This document shows, one piece after another, positions 53,219-64,000 of a stretch of 64,000 nucleotides of DNA. Each line of letters opens with the position of its first letter. The first letter of the stretch is position 1. The stretch comes from Desulfocapsa sp. (GTDB lineage Bacteria > Desulfobacterota > Desulfobulbia > Desulfobulbales > Desulfocapsaceae): contig JAFLJS010000037.1 of the NCBI GenBank assembly GCA_022712895.1, positions 62,001-126,000 of the forward strand. Direction: 5' to 3'. Position numbers and translations under genes: made by a program. The notes under the pieces are model-generated. The model saw nothing but the letters and a program-made list of their open reading frames with translations. It searched no databases and was not told where the DNA came from.

Positions 53219-56200
53219 AACGTCTATTATTTATCCTCTTTCTTCTTCTGGCTCTGTCAATTGTCGGTGGAGGTTTTTTCCTTAAGCGTGGACTCCATAT
53301 AGAGCACCTGGTTACAAATTCTGCAACGCTACACAATGTTTCGCTTCAGTGGAATACTAAACTTGAATTGCAGATTGAAAGTATTGTGCTGGATATAAAG
53401 GAGAGTGGAGCTGAAAAGCAGCCCCTGAATTTAAGTGGTGTCGAAAAGATTATTCCCCTCATGCGTTGGGTAAACCGTCTGTTTGCAACGATTGATATCC
53501 AGGAAATTGTCATGGGAGAAATACGTGGGGGATTTCTATATAGTGCTTCAGCAGGACGTTTCGATCTAAGCTCTGCCTATGTTGATCTACATTCAACCCT
53601 CACCTTGGATGGCGGTGAATTAGTCGTTGCAATAGAAGAGTTGAGCAGTGAACAGTTCCAGTCTCAGGCGACAGGAGAAGTGCGTTTTGATTTAGCACAG
53701 AAGTCCGCTACGGGTCATCTAAATGCTGATTTTGCCTCCTCGTTACCTGTGACCTTCACATTCCAGGCAGATCAGGAGCAGTTCTCTTTTCAAGGGAAAG
53801 AAAATGGAAACATCACTACTATCACTCCTTTTGTTAATCTCTTTGGCCTTAGCGATAACATTCAGTGCTGGATAACCGAGTACCTCTCTGGCAGTCGCTA
53901 TATACTGAAAAGCGTAGCAGGGGATTTTCGCTGGGATAATCCCCTGCATCTCTACGAAAGTTTTTCCGCAGAGGTACGAGTAGAAGATTGTCAGTACACA
54001 TTTGCTCCAGGTCTTGAGGCAATTAAGACAGACTATACGGATGTCTTTTTCAAGAATGGTGTTCTAGCAATTATTCCGCATGATTCTACTTTCTATGGCC
54101 AGAATGGTGAGGACTCCTGGCTGGATATCAATTTTACTGATTTTGATAATATTTTACTCACGGCCTATATCTTGACCCATGCAGTTGGTAACTCAGACAT
54201 TATAAACCTTTTGGAATACTACGATATTCCACTCCCATTTGTGCAAACTGAAGGGAAAACGAAAACAGAACTGACTCTTGCCATCAACCTGAAAACTGAG
54301 GAGATCATTGCAACTGGAAATTTTCAAATCACTGAGGGAGTCATTGAGTATGACATGAGCTCATACAGCATCAAAGATGCTGAGATAATCCTAAATAACA
54401 ATCATATTCGTATAAAAAGTCTCGATCTCAACCACGGTGAGGTGTTGCATGCGGGGATCAGTGGCTTTTTTGATACAGCTACCCAGAAGAGTGATATTGA
54501 TATCGTCCTGCATCATCTGGATATACCAGTGGGAGCCTCTATGCTGAGGCTGGATACGTCAACGTTGCATCCAAAGTTGCAATGTCAAATCAGACCCGAA
54601 GGGATCAAAATTGAGAGTGGCGAGTCATTCTGGACCTTGAATAGAATGTCACTTCATTTTGGATCTTTTTCAACACCATTTTCCTTTAGTGATTATTCAG
54701 GTGTTCTGCCTCCTACAAAAATATCTGTGAAAGATGATGCTGACATTGAAGTTGTTCGGGCAGAATTGAGCGGAACATTTGTGGGCAAGAAGAAAAAAGT
54801 GGATCTTCATGCTCTGTTGCAGGCATTTCATTTTAAGGGACTGGATTTAATAAGTGATAATACACCTGTCCAGATAACATATACGGATGGTTTGAGCATT
54901 GAACAAACGGCAGAATCCCGATGGACTTTAAATCAGGTTCCTGTGACACTCTACCCAACAAAAGGTGGCTATAAGAATAGTGTGCTCTCTGTTAGCAGTG
55001 ATAAAGTAACGTATGGGGATTTTTTTGAAGGGGATATTAGTGGATCGTATGATACTGCTCTCCAGAAGGGAGAATATACCATTGCAGAACCGCATCTTGG
55101 AATGGAAGCACTTGATAAGTTCCTTGGTAGAGAGCCCCTTACTTTGCAGGTGGATGGCTCGGGGCAGTATCTGAAACTGTTGGTTCCAGAGTTTAATCTG
55201 AGTATCACTACTGGCGAGAATAAACAGTGGACAGCCCTCGTGAGTGATTTGAAAGTTATTCATGACCGCTCGCCATTGCTGCAACAGTTTAAGATCGATG
55301 CCGGGGAGCTGACTGTAAGCTCGGCAGATGGTGGAGTACCTTATCTCTTCACTGCCACAATCCCCTGGCAATATCCTCTTCTGGTTTTTGACAATAAACC
55401 CATTGAACTCTACCAGATAACTGGAGTTGTCAAAAATGGAAGCGTGCAGGCTGCGATTAACGACAAGCTACAGTTGCATTATGCAGAGAAACTTGAGATT
55501 AGCTCAGAGCATATTTTGTATAATATCCCTGCAATTTCAAAATTTTATAAAGAGTGTGTTTTGTCTTTGGATGACAAAAAAGAGAAGGAAGTGACCTTCT
55601 CTACAATTCTCACCGCAACGGATTCCGGCCTCTATCTCTCTCCAAACAGTCAGGTTATTGCTGAAACTCTAACCCTTAGTTCCGTAAATAAAAAAATCGA
55701 TATGGAGCTTATTTCGGGTTCAGGAAAAATCATAATTGTCATGGAAGGCGAGAATTTTTCTCTCCATGGTAATGATTTAAACGATACGTTTATGAATGCA
55801 CTGAGCCCTGATGCACACCTCCGTAATGGGAAGATGTCTGTTGCAGGTAAAGGAAAATTTGATGACTTCTCAGTAGTTCTTGAGATTGAGAAAACGGTAC
55901 TGGAGGATTTTAAAACGCTCAATAATATCCTGGCATTAGTGAATACCATCCCAGCTCTTATCACTTTCAGTCTGCCCAGTTATAGCAGTAGTGGGTTGCA
56001 TTTGTCTTCAGCAGTGTTGGGGATGAAGGTTGTGGATGGTGTTGCTGTAATCGAGTCAATGGTGATTGAGTCGCCGGAACTGAGTATCATAGGAAAGGGG
56101 TGGCTTGACTTTATTGAGAAAAAAATCGATATGCGTTTGAACTTGATTACGCAGTCAAAGAAAAATATGCGTAAAATTCCATTGGTAGGCTATATCCTCG

Positions 56201-56421
56201 CTGGCAAAAAGAAACAACCTTCCATCACAGTGACGGTGTCAGGTGATTTGGAAAATCCTGAGGTGGAGCACAAAACATTTAAAGAAGTAGCAACGATACC
56301 TTTCAGTATACTCTACCGGACACTGGCATTACCGGCACATCTTGTGTCGCCTTTGCTTGATAATGATGACGCCAAAGTGCCAGAGAATAATGACATAGAA
56401 CAGGACGAGAATGCAAAATAA
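53215..56421 (+). CDS. AsmA/YhdP-like envelope protein
   Basis: A 1068-residue protein with an N-terminal membrane anchor (LLFILFLLLALSIVGGG) and a long beta-rich periplasmic body. The last 250 residues (LSSAVLGMKVVDGVAVIESM, RKIPLVGYILAGKKKQPSITV landmarks) match the AsmA_2/YhdP C-terminal domain. AsmA-like proteins form bridging grooves that move phospholipids between membranes. The N-terminal repeat region is weakly conserved. It is in one operon with two lipoprotein hydrolases and DUF4105. Confidence 0.78.
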   Translation: MKRLLFILFLLLALSIVGGGFFLKRGLHIEHLVTNSATLHNVSLQWNTKLELQIESIVLDIKESGAEKQPLNLSGVEKIIPLMRWVNRLFATIDIQEIVMGEIRGGFLYSASAGRFDLSSAYVDLHSTLTLDGGELVVAIEELSSEQFQSQATGEVRFDLAQKSATGHLNADFASSLPVTFTFQADQEQFSFQGKENGNITTITPFVNLFGLSDNIQCWITEYLSGSRYILKSVAGDFRWDNPLHLYESFSAEVRVEDCQYTFAPGLEAIKTDYTDVFFKNGVLAIIPHDSTFYGQNGEDSWLDINFTDFDNILLTAYILTHAVGNSDIINLLEYYDIPLPFVQTEGKTKTELTLAINLKTEEIIATGNFQITEGVIEYDMSSYSIKDAEIILNNNHIRIKSLDLNHGEVLHAGISGFFDTATQKSDIDIVLHHLDIPVGASMLRLDTSTLHPKLQCQIRPEGIKIESGESFWTLNRMSLHFGSFSTPFSFSDYSGVLPPTKISVKDDADIEVVRAELSGTFVGKKKKVDLHALLQAFHFKGLDLISDNTPVQITYTDGLSIEQTAESRWTLNQVPVTLYPTKGGYKNSVLSVSSDKVTYGDFFEGDISGSYDTALQKGEYTIAEPHLGMEALDKFLGREPLTLQVDGSGQYLKLLVPEFNLSITTGENKQWTALVSDLKVIHDRSPLLQQFKIDAGELTVSSADGGVPYLFTATIPWQYPLLVFDNKPIELYQITGVVKNGSVQAAINDKLQLHYAEKLEISSEHILYNIPAISKFYKECVLSLDDKKEKEVTFSTILTATDSGLYLSPNSQVIAETLTLSSVNKKIDMELISGSGKIIIVMEGENFSLHGNDLNDTFMNALSPDAHLRNGKMSVAGKGKFDDFSVVLEIEKTVLEDFKTLNNILALVNTIPALITFSLPSYSSSGLHLSSAVLGMKVVDGVAVIESMVIESPELSIIGKGWLDFIEKKIDMRLNLITQSKKNMRKIPLVGYILAGKKKQPSITVTVSGDLENPEVEHKTFKEVATIPFSILYRTLALPAHLVSPLLDNDDAKVPENNDIEQDENAK

Positions 56422-57415
56422 AGTCGGAAGAGTGGTCAAAAGTGTAATTGTTTTTTGCCTGATTTTGGTATGGGCATGGGGCAGTATGGCACTCTTTTTT
56501 GCTTTTCCTGGCGCGGTATTGTTGCGTGGAGGACTGGCTCTGGTTTTTGCAGGTATGTTGCCCACGTTTTTTTACTTTTTCCGTTCCTTTCGCAAGAGCT
56601 TGCTTCTCAGCCTTCTTTTTCTGGCACCATTATTGTTTTGGTGGCAAACACTGCAACCGACGAATGAGAAAGAGTGGGCACACGATGTGGCCCGTATCGC
56701 CCATGGTGAAATTACAGGAGAGAGACTGCTTCTCCACAATGTTCGAAATTTTCGCTATTACAGAAATGATACAACAACAGAAGAATGGCAAGAGGAAGAA
56801 CGGTGGGAGTCAAGAGAGTATAATCTGGATGAAATACAGGGCTTGGATCTGTTCCTCTCTTACTGGGCATCTGAGCATATTGCCCATGTAATCATGAGTT
56901 GGGATTTCGGTGAGGATAAGCATCTGGCCATTTCCATAGAAACCCGTAAGGATATCCATCAGGAATATTCTACTCTACAGGGATTTTTCAAGCAGTTTGA
57001 GCTGAGTTACGTGGCTGCCGATGAAAAAGATCTTATCCGTCTACGGACAAATTTTAGAAAAGAGCAAGTCTATGCCTATCGGCTTGAGGTCTCGCAAGAG
57101 AAGGCACGTGCCTTGCTGGAAGCATATGTCATTGAGATGAACAGTATGGTCTCGGCTCCGCAATTTTATGACGCTCTAACACGCAATTGCACAACAGCTA
57201 TTTTTCTGCACACAAAAGCCATTAATCCCGACGCCCCACCGCCTATGGATTGGCGAATAGTTGTCAGTGGTCACCTGGATGAACTTCTTTATGAGCGGGA
57301 TATGCTAAGCCAGCAGCTTCCTTTTGCCGAACTCAGGAAACAAAGCCGGATAGATTTGCATATGCAAGCACAGGGTGAAAAAAACTTTTCAAGGCTGCTA
57401 AGAACTCTTCAGTGA
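56411..57415 (+). CDS. DUF4105 (Lnb N-terminal) family membrane protein
   Basis: A 334-residue protein with several N-terminal membrane helices (about residues 10-70), then an exterior domain. DVARIAHGEITGERLLLHNVRNFRYY and the cysteine motif ALTRNCTTAIFLHT are DUF4105 landmarks, with NCTT carrying the candidate nucleophile. Its start overlaps the preceding gene by 11 bases. A peptidase-like role at the envelope is suspected but unproved. Confidence 0.82.
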   Translation: MQNKVGRVVKSVIVFCLILVWAWGSMALFFAFPGAVLLRGGLALVFAGMLPTFFYFFRSFRKSLLLSLLFLAPLLFWWQTLQPTNEKEWAHDVARIAHGEITGERLLLHNVRNFRYYRNDTTTEEWQEEERWESREYNLDEIQGLDLFLSYWASEHIAHVIMSWDFGEDKHLAISIETRKDIHQEYSTLQGFFKQFELSYVAADEKDLIRLRTNFRKEQVYAYRLEVSQEKARALLEAYVIEMNSMVSAPQFYDALTRNCTTAIFLHTKAINPDAPPPMDWRIVVSGHLDELLYERDMLSQQLPFAELRKQSRIDLHMQAQGEKNFSRLLRTLQ

Positions 57416-57425
57416 AGGACAGCAT

Positions 57426-57459
57426 AAAAAAAAGCAGAATTCCCAGAAGGAATCCTGCT
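57426..57459 (-). terminator. Intrinsic terminator of the yajC/tgt transcript
   Basis: On the minus strand AGCAG-G-ATTCC pairs with GGAAT-T-CTGCT (one mismatch), followed by seven T (57432-57426). It lies between the convergent DUF4105 and yajC genes. Confidence 0.7.
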
Positions 57460-57502
57460 CTAAATTTCTACAACCTGCAGAATATCAGCAGCCGCCGATT
57501 CC

Positions 57503-57847
57503 TCAACTGCCCGCTTTTTTCTCTGGAACAGGTACGGAGCCGTCTTTATTAATGGGTCCGTTAATGGAGCTACGTGAGACCTTAATACGTACCTTTTCGG
57601 CAATTTCAAGGGTGACTACGGTGTCAGTGAGTCCGGTGATGGTTCCGTGGATACCGCCAGAAGTCACAACCTTATGACCGTTTTTCATATCCTCTAAAAA
57701 TTGCCGCTTCAGTTTAGCCTGCTTCTGTTGTGGCCTGATAAGCATGAAATAAAAAACACCAAAAATAAGGATCAGGGGGATAAATGATGCAATTCCACCA
57801 GCTCCACCAGCTCCACCAGCTCCTGCTGCGTATGCGACTCCAGTCAT
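57503..57847 (-). CDS. yajC: Preprotein translocase subunit YajC
   Basis: A 114-residue inner-membrane protein. One transmembrane helix (SFIPLILIFGVFYFMLI) is followed by RPQQKQAKLKRQFLEDM and GHKVVTSGGIHGTITGL, the YajC hallmark. The N terminus is a Gly/Ala-rich run from three tandem 9-base repeats (57794-57820). It is downstream of tgt as usual, but secD/secF are not adjacent. Confidence 0.93.
   Translation of the reverse strand: MTGVAYAAGAGGAGGAGGIASFIPLILIFGVFYFMLIRPQQKQAKLKRQFLEDMKNGHKVVTSGGIHGTITGLTDTVVTLEIAEKVRIKVSRSSINGPINKDGSVPVPEKKAGS
57794..57820. repeat. Three tandem 9-bp units in yajC
   Basis: TCCACCAGC occurs three times on the plus strand, encoding the GAGGAGG-type start of YajC. 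In-frame slippage could change its length. Confidence 0.75.
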
Positions 57848-58043
57848 GGTAACTCCTCCATATTAGTTTGGAAAATGTTTATTGATTTTCTTTTGCGAGA
57901 CCCGGTGCCGGTTGGCCTGCTTTTTTGTACTTCACGGAAACTTCTTCGAATACGCTTACGAAAGAAGGAACTTGGTGTTATGCAGGGCACAATCGTTAAA
58001 AATCTTCACAAATTACGTTTTTACAAGAACGGTACAATCGTAA

Positions 58044-59744
<1,701 letters not shown>

Positions 59745-59804
59745 ATTGAGATTCTGTTGCTATGAAGAAAATAATTCTACAATGATTGATAAAAGGATAC
59801 CCTA

Positions 59805-60884
59805 TCAGTTTGAATATTCGGAAATAAGGGAACGAATGTGGAATTCCTTTTCCGAAATGTCCTGGAGCAGTGTGAATTGAGTGAGAGCTTTTTGTAGATT
59901 GGTTTCAGGGGTACTGCATTTAAAATAAACATTTCCCTGTAGGTAATCTGTGAAAAAACGAAGTCCCAGTTCAAAGGTGATGGCTCGTATGCCGTCATAT
60001 ATGTATTCTAAGTCCACTGCAGTGAGCAAGTTTGCAGCCTCCCCCAGATAACCTTTTAACGTAGCCTGGCAGAACACCATATCAAATTCTGTGGTGCTTG
60101 CCGGGTTCGATTCTCCACCTCTGTTACAAACGGATCGCAGGCAGTCTCCGATATCATGCTGGAAGAAACCGGGCCCTATTGTGTCAAGGTCGATGATGCT
60201 TAACGCCTTTCCGGTTTTTTTATCAAAGAGGATGTTGCCGATTTTCGGGTCTCCGTGGATGATTGCTGTGGAGATGCTGCCGTTGTTTGCAGCCCGTTCC
60301 AGTGACAGTGCTGCCATCCTGTTACTAGCAATACTCTCTCTGCAACGTTGAATATTTTTTGAGCTACTTGACCGGTGGTTAAGGGCATCGTACTTGTCCA
60401 GATAGGAAGACAGAAGATGGAATCCTGGCAAGGGGATCTCTAACAATTGGACGTTAAGGCCTGCAAGTTTTTTATGGAATCGGCCCAGTGCCCATCCGGT
60501 CTGGTTCGCCTGGAGCGTGTTTTGTACTTCGGCGATGGAAATACTTTTGTCGATATAGGACAATGCACGCCACAGGTTGTTTTCTTCATCCTTAACTGAT
60601 CCTTCTCCTGCAAGAGTTGGAATCAGAACAGTATCCTGCCAGCGCTGTTTTTCCTGTCCTGTGTATGATTGTAAATACTCGCTTACAATTTGTAGATTAT
60701 GAATCAGTCGCTCAGGCTGAGGAAAGACCAGCGAGTTGATACGTTGCAGGACAAGAGTCTGTTCCGGTGAACTGGCGAGGAACGTATCATTGATATTTCC
60801 CTCTCCAAGGACACGTATGTTTACTTCAGCTGGGTTTGTAAAATAGTGAATAAGAATATGTCGCATTGGTGGCACCATTTTCAT
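59805..60884 (-). CDS. APH/choline-kinase-like phosphotransferase
   Basis: A 359-residue small-molecule kinase. The catalytic motif HGDPKIGNILFDKK and the metal-binding SIIDLDTIGPG are intact; the NILF form with IDLDT resembles N-acetylhexosamine 1-kinase and its relatives. Early LVLQRIN is the ATP-binding lysine-type strand. The start ATG overlaps the stop of the acyltransferase gene, so the two are coupled. The sugar or antibiotic substrate is unknown. Confidence 0.83.
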   Translation of the reverse strand: MKMVPPMRHILIHYFTNPAEVNIRVLGEGNINDTFLASSPEQTLVLQRINSLVFPQPERLIHNLQIVSEYLQSYTGQEKQRWQDTVLIPTLAGEGSVKDEENNLWRALSYIDKSISIAEVQNTLQANQTGWALGRFHKKLAGLNVQLLEIPLPGFHLLSSYLDKYDALNHRSSSSKNIQRCRESIASNRMAALSLERAANNGSISTAIIHGDPKIGNILFDKKTGKALSIIDLDTIGPGFFQHDIGDCLRSVCNRGGESNPASTTEFDMVFCQATLKGYLGEAANLLTAVDLEYIYDGIRAITFELGLRFFTDYLQGNVYFKCSTPETNLQKALTQFTLLQDISEKEFHIRSLISEYSN

Positions 60885-61963
60885 TGTGGCTTCACACGTT
60901 CTTCGGCTTGCCGATAGTGAGAACTGCGTTTCAGAAATGGGCGTTCAATATAGCGGTAGGAAAGGAAGGAAGTAAGCAGGATAACAGCAAGCAGAGCGAA
61001 GAAAACCAGCCAAGGATGTGTATCAAAGAGGGAAAGGGTTGTGAAGATTTGGATAATGGGGAAGTGATAAATATATACGCCATACGACATATCTCCAAAT
61101 TTCCCCCAGTTGCCGAGATATGGAAAAATAAGTGTCACAGTAATGACAAGGATGGCGAGCGATAAGGGATAAAAGAGCTGAGCTGTGATGCTGTGTTGTG
61201 AGGAAACGATAAGAATGGCGATTGCCCCGGTAAGCATAATTTGCCAATATCTTTTAAAGAAGGAGTAGTAGAGATACAGGCCTCCACCACTCAGGAAAAA
61301 AGAAAGCTGGCCGGGAAGTTGTTTTTCAAGTTTAAGGTATATCTCCAATCCATTGCTGGCATGCATCGATAGAAACCAGAACGAATAGGCAATGGAGGCA
61401 GCATATAAACAACAGAGTGGTAGCCACTGTCTTTTGCTTTTTAAGAGTAGAAAAATAAGGGGCACGGATAGGTAAAACATCACCTCTATCTTGATGGTCC
61501 ATAGCGGTGGATTGATAACCTGTAAAGGATTACTGCTGAATATTCCGGCTATATCAGGTTGTAAAAAATTTAAAAAAGCAAGGTTGGAAAAAAGGTAACG
61601 AAACCATTCCCTGCTGAATAGGATGTCTACAGCCGTATCAGAGAAGAGTAACGGCAGAAATATGGCAGCGATCAACACCACCGTCAGATAAGCCGGATAA
61701 ATACGCCTTACGCGTTTGTTCAGGTAAGAAAGGACGGAAGATGAGCGATCAAAACTTCTGAAGATAAGAAATCCGCTGACCACGAAAAAACAGTCAACGG
61801 CGATTCCTGAATAGAAATAATTGGCCAGAGGCAGAAATGCTGAAACACCACTGACCTCGCCAAGATGGGCAAAGCAGACACTGAATGCCAGAAACAGACG
61901 AAGAATGTCAAAGTTGTTTTTATTCGGGATATCTGTCCCTGTTGTCTGGCGCTTGGATTGCAA
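60881..61963 (-). CDS. Acyltransferase-3 family membrane protein
   Basis: A 360-residue OafA-type acyltransferase with about ten membrane helices. NFDILRLFLAFSVCFAHLGEV with the conserved His of the family opens the protein, FFVVSGFLIFRSF and SYLNKRVRRIYPAY follow, and YRYIERPFL ends it. It probably acylates surface polysaccharide or lipid. It shares an ATGA junction with the kinase gene. Confidence 0.9.
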   Translation of the reverse strand: MQSKRQTTGTDIPNKNNFDILRLFLAFSVCFAHLGEVSGVSAFLPLANYFYSGIAVDCFFVVSGFLIFRSFDRSSSVLSYLNKRVRRIYPAYLTVVLIAAIFLPLLFSDTAVDILFSREWFRYLFSNLAFLNFLQPDIAGIFSSNPLQVINPPLWTIKIEVMFYLSVPLIFLLLKSKRQWLPLCCLYAASIAYSFWFLSMHASNGLEIYLKLEKQLPGQLSFFLSGGGLYLYYSFFKRYWQIMLTGAIAILIVSSQHSITAQLFYPLSLAILVITVTLIFPYLGNWGKFGDMSYGVYIYHFPIIQIFTTLSLFDTHPWLVFFALLAVILLTSFLSYRYIERPFLKRSSHYRQAEERVKPQ

Positions 61964-62121
61964 AATACGATTTCCTGGGTATCAGTGGTCAAGTGGGGCG
62001 CAGTAAGTGGCCATTTTATTTTGCTTTACGGAAAGTGCAATAGAAAATGGCGTTTGGCATACACTGCATTACAGGTGTGGGAAGAGAAGATACTGCTCGG
62101 AATGTGTTTATTGCAGCTCTG

Positions 62122-63570
62122 CTACAGGGAATGCAACCAGTCAGTCAACGGTACTGGATGGAAAACACAGCTTTTTGGCGCATGCCAGGCACACTGGCCA
62201 TTCACCTCAATACCGTTTCTGATCACAGAAACCGGTCTGTCCGAAGAAACCACAATGACAATGACATGTTTATGCTCTTTTGAAAACCGAAGTGCTGAAT
62301 TATAGCGGGCTCCCCGAGCCAGATCTTCACCAGGAATGGTAAGCCCATCCAGAAGACAGGAGAAGCCATGCAAATGGCAATCCTTGCCAATATGGAGTGC
62401 ACCGTCAACGGCTGAGAAAGAAGCAGCCAGCGCGAGAATGTTTTTCTTTGACAAAGCAATGGGCGTATGGAATGTCTGGCCTGGAATCTTCAACGGAGGA
62501 CTGTTTAAATCCAGAACCAGTGTGCAGCCATGACAGGATCGTTCGGCGTTATGGACGAGCGTTTTAATGATTTGAAACAGTTTGTGGGTGGTGTCGGTAT
62601 TAACAGATTCTGCCTCAAATAATGCTTCTTCTACTTCCACAAGTTTTGCTTTGTTGGTGGTGGAGTGGAATCTGCCGTCGGAAAAACTGCAAACTTTATT
62701 TTCGCATGTTTTGATAAATCCGTATCTGCCGTGAAACTCTACGAGGAATGAAAAGTCAGGTTTTTTAGCATCGCAGATACCGACGATGGTTGACCCGTCA
62801 GAGACAAGATGGTTACTGCTGTCCTCCACGCTTTGCAGTAATTTTCGCACATGTTTGGAGTTGTCCAGTTGCGGTCGTTTATTTTCGTGGAACTGTGCCA
62901 GGAAAGAGACTTGTTGCATATATCGCGGCTCCACGAAGAGCAGTTGTCCCTGAGGCAATGCCCCCTCCTCCATAGTTTTGGAAATACCCAGCAATGCTTT
63001 CAGCACAGGATAGATACGGATGGTTGAGTCCAGTCCAAGGTGCAGGTTACATTCATCAACAAGGTGGTCGCGGACGGCATGGGTTGCGTATTCTTTTAGA
63101 AAACTCCCTGATATTCCCGAGTACAGTTCCTGTTCATTGGCAACATCATGGGAGAAGCGGAGAACGGTATGCTCCAGCCAACGTTCGGTGGGGCCGAGGG
63201 AACAGATATTGGGATGATGTTCTGTGAACCACGTTTGATAAAAAACAGACCCTGAGTGGCCGCCATAGGTGATGAGGCCATCGAGGTCGAGATTCTTTTC
63301 CGGAAGGATATGACTGAAGCGGGCCTTGTCGTTTTGTAATTCACCATCCGTACGCCATGTCGAATTTTTAATGAACAGATTCGTAAGAGCCGGGTCATAT
63401 CCTCGTAACAGACTTTGGGGATCACAGATAAAGAGTGGGGACTTTGGGGTGAGACTGTAAATTACCGCAGCCCGGCTTGGTCCGGAGAATTCAGACAACC
63501 CTTCCTGTAGACCGTGTAAAATATCACTAATACACCGGTGAATAAAATGTTCATGTGTGTTTGTTAACAT
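62122..63570 (-). CDS. Unknown protein with a C-terminal divergent diadenylate-cyclase (DAC) domain
   Basis: A 482-residue soluble protein. The first 370 residues are not recognised. The last 110 resemble the DisA_N/DAC domain: DGALHIG at 389-395 has the nucleotide-binding DGA motif, and GARYNSALRFS at about 420 occupies the catalytic GTRHR site, here RYN rather than RHR. VVSSDRPVSVIRNG is the following strand. DAC enzymes make cyclic di-AMP, but with RHR changed, activity is doubtful; a c-di-AMP sensor is an alternative. Confidence 0.72.
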   Translation of the reverse strand: MLTNTHEHFIHRCISDILHGLQEGLSEFSGPSRAAVIYSLTPKSPLFICDPQSLLRGYDPALTNLFIKNSTWRTDGELQNDKARFSHILPEKNLDLDGLITYGGHSGSVFYQTWFTEHHPNICSLGPTERWLEHTVLRFSHDVANEQELYSGISGSFLKEYATHAVRDHLVDECNLHLGLDSTIRIYPVLKALLGISKTMEEGALPQGQLLFVEPRYMQQVSFLAQFHENKRPQLDNSKHVRKLLQSVEDSSNHLVSDGSTIVGICDAKKPDFSFLVEFHGRYGFIKTCENKVCSFSDGRFHSTTNKAKLVEVEEALFEAESVNTDTTHKLFQIIKTLVHNAERSCHGCTLVLDLNSPPLKIPGQTFHTPIALSKKNILALAASFSAVDGALHIGKDCHLHGFSCLLDGLTIPGEDLARGARYNSALRFSKEHKHVIVIVVSSDRPVSVIRNGIEVNGQCAWHAPKSCVFHPVPLTDWLHSL

Positions 63571-63773
63571 GGATCGTATGGGCCGTTATCAGGTTGACTA
63601 AAAATGATGTAATGGAATTATGCTTATAAATTTGTATTTTAAGGATACAGAATGCATTGTTTTCCGTACGTGTAAAGGGGATTTGATCCGTAACAAAACC
63701 CACATCTAAAAAAGTGTATCACAAAACCCTGGTAAAAGTGAAATCGGTAGTATCTTTTTATTTTCGATTTTTT
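63571..63773. other. Spacer between the DAC-like gene and an oxidoreductase
   Basis: 203 AT-rich bases. No gene, tRNA, strong hairpin or clear promoter is visible; the DAC-like gene probably starts transcription here. Confidence 0.4.
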
Positions 63774-64000
63774 CTAAACACCTTGTAATGAAAAGAGTAG
63801 CCTCAAAGTTTTTTTAATTTTTGGTGAAAATATTTTAGGAGAAATGTAGGAACCGGCAACACGTTTATTTATCTCTGCAAGCGTTGGATAGGGGTGGATG
63901 GTTCCGGCAAGGGATGAGAGTTTCATGCCGCCATTTAATATGGCCACCCATTCACCGATGAGATCACCTGCTCGTGGACCTAAAATTTGTACTCCCAAGG
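63774..64000 (-). CDS. C-terminal end of a pyridine nucleotide-disulfide oxidoreductase
   Basis: The C-terminal 74 codons run off the window. LGVQILGPRAGDLIGEW, then HPYPTLAEINKR, is the dimerisation-domain end of flavoprotein reductases such as dihydrolipoamide dehydrogenase or mercuric reductase (the HPYPT form, rather than HAHPT, is common in the mercuric-reductase-like group). The active-site region is not visible, so the substrate cannot be assigned. Confidence 0.8.
   Translation of the reverse strand, partial: LGVQILGPRAGDLIGEWVAILNGGMKLSSLAGTIHPYPTLAEINKRVAGSYISPKIFSPKIKKTLRLLFSLQGV

Noticed and set aside
61865-62305. A 146-codon plus-strand frame between the acyltransferase and DAC genes
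   Set aside because: It overlaps both real minus-strand genes and reads as their shadow.

Overview
This 64 kb window is a chromosomal segment of a Gram-negative bacterium. The outer-membrane export genes lptA/lptB, a KdsD-type isomerase, a type IV pilus secretin operon, sigma-54 and lipoproteins all point that way. A fused SecDF, nickel-handling genes (CooT, LarB), a C_GCAxxG_C_C protein and three selenoproteins suggest a strictly anaerobic or sulfate-reducing member of the Desulfobacterota, probably Desulfobulbales-like. That placement is an inference from gene content, not from a marker-gene tree. No insertion sequences, phage genes or CRISPR arrays were seen.

Layout. 1-6636 (minus): pilMNOP, then a PilQ-like protein (AMIN-AMIN-N0-TPR) with no secretin domain, then a separate lipoprotein secretin; another gene starts at the left edge. 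7105-11797 (minus): lptA-lptB-rpoN-WYL regulator-EamA exporter. 12193-27415 (plus): a long biosynthetic run for arginine (argB, argD, argF, argG, argH) and lysine/diaminopimelate (lysA, dapF, dapA, dapB), then folK, a YHS-like protein, a transaldolase-like aldolase, a lytic transglycosylase, pgsA and a helix-hairpin-helix protein. Two adjacent selenoprotein genes sit between argD and argF. 27421-36161: a small unknown gene, tRNA-Leu(CAA), a TrpXYZ-like ABC transporter, MarC, LarB, SecDF, a YkgJ-type cysteine-cluster protein and a HAD hydrolase. 36164-43090: a cNMP/DUF4388 protein, a membrane-anchored ubiquitin-E2-like protein, a small nickel-type operon (kdsD-cooT-His6-tail protein), a TIGR03790 protein and a third selenoprotein. 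43170-50833: tatD, a dppABCDF-like peptide transporter and an MscS channel. 51032-57415: a four-gene envelope operon (lipase-like, DUF900 hydrolase, AsmA/YhdP-like, DUF4105). 57503-64000: yajC, tgt, a CYTH protein, an APH-like kinase, an acyltransferase, a protein ending in a divergent diadenylate-cyclase domain, and the C-terminal end of a flavoprotein oxidoreductase.

The main discovery is three in-frame UGA codons that ordinary gene calling would read as stops. At each one the reading frame continues into conserved family sequence, and UGA replaces a redox-active cysteine: UxxC in an ArsC/thioredoxin-like protein, the catalytic residue of a rhodanese fused to a ferritin-like domain, and the first cysteine of a C_GCAxxG_C_C protein. 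Each UGA is followed about 18-22 nt later by a hairpin loop of the kind expected for a bacterial SECIS. The second highlight is a protein with nearly all landmarks of a eukaryotic-type E2 ubiquitin-conjugating domain, joined to a transmembrane segment and TPR-like repeats, with no E1 or JAB peptidase nearby.
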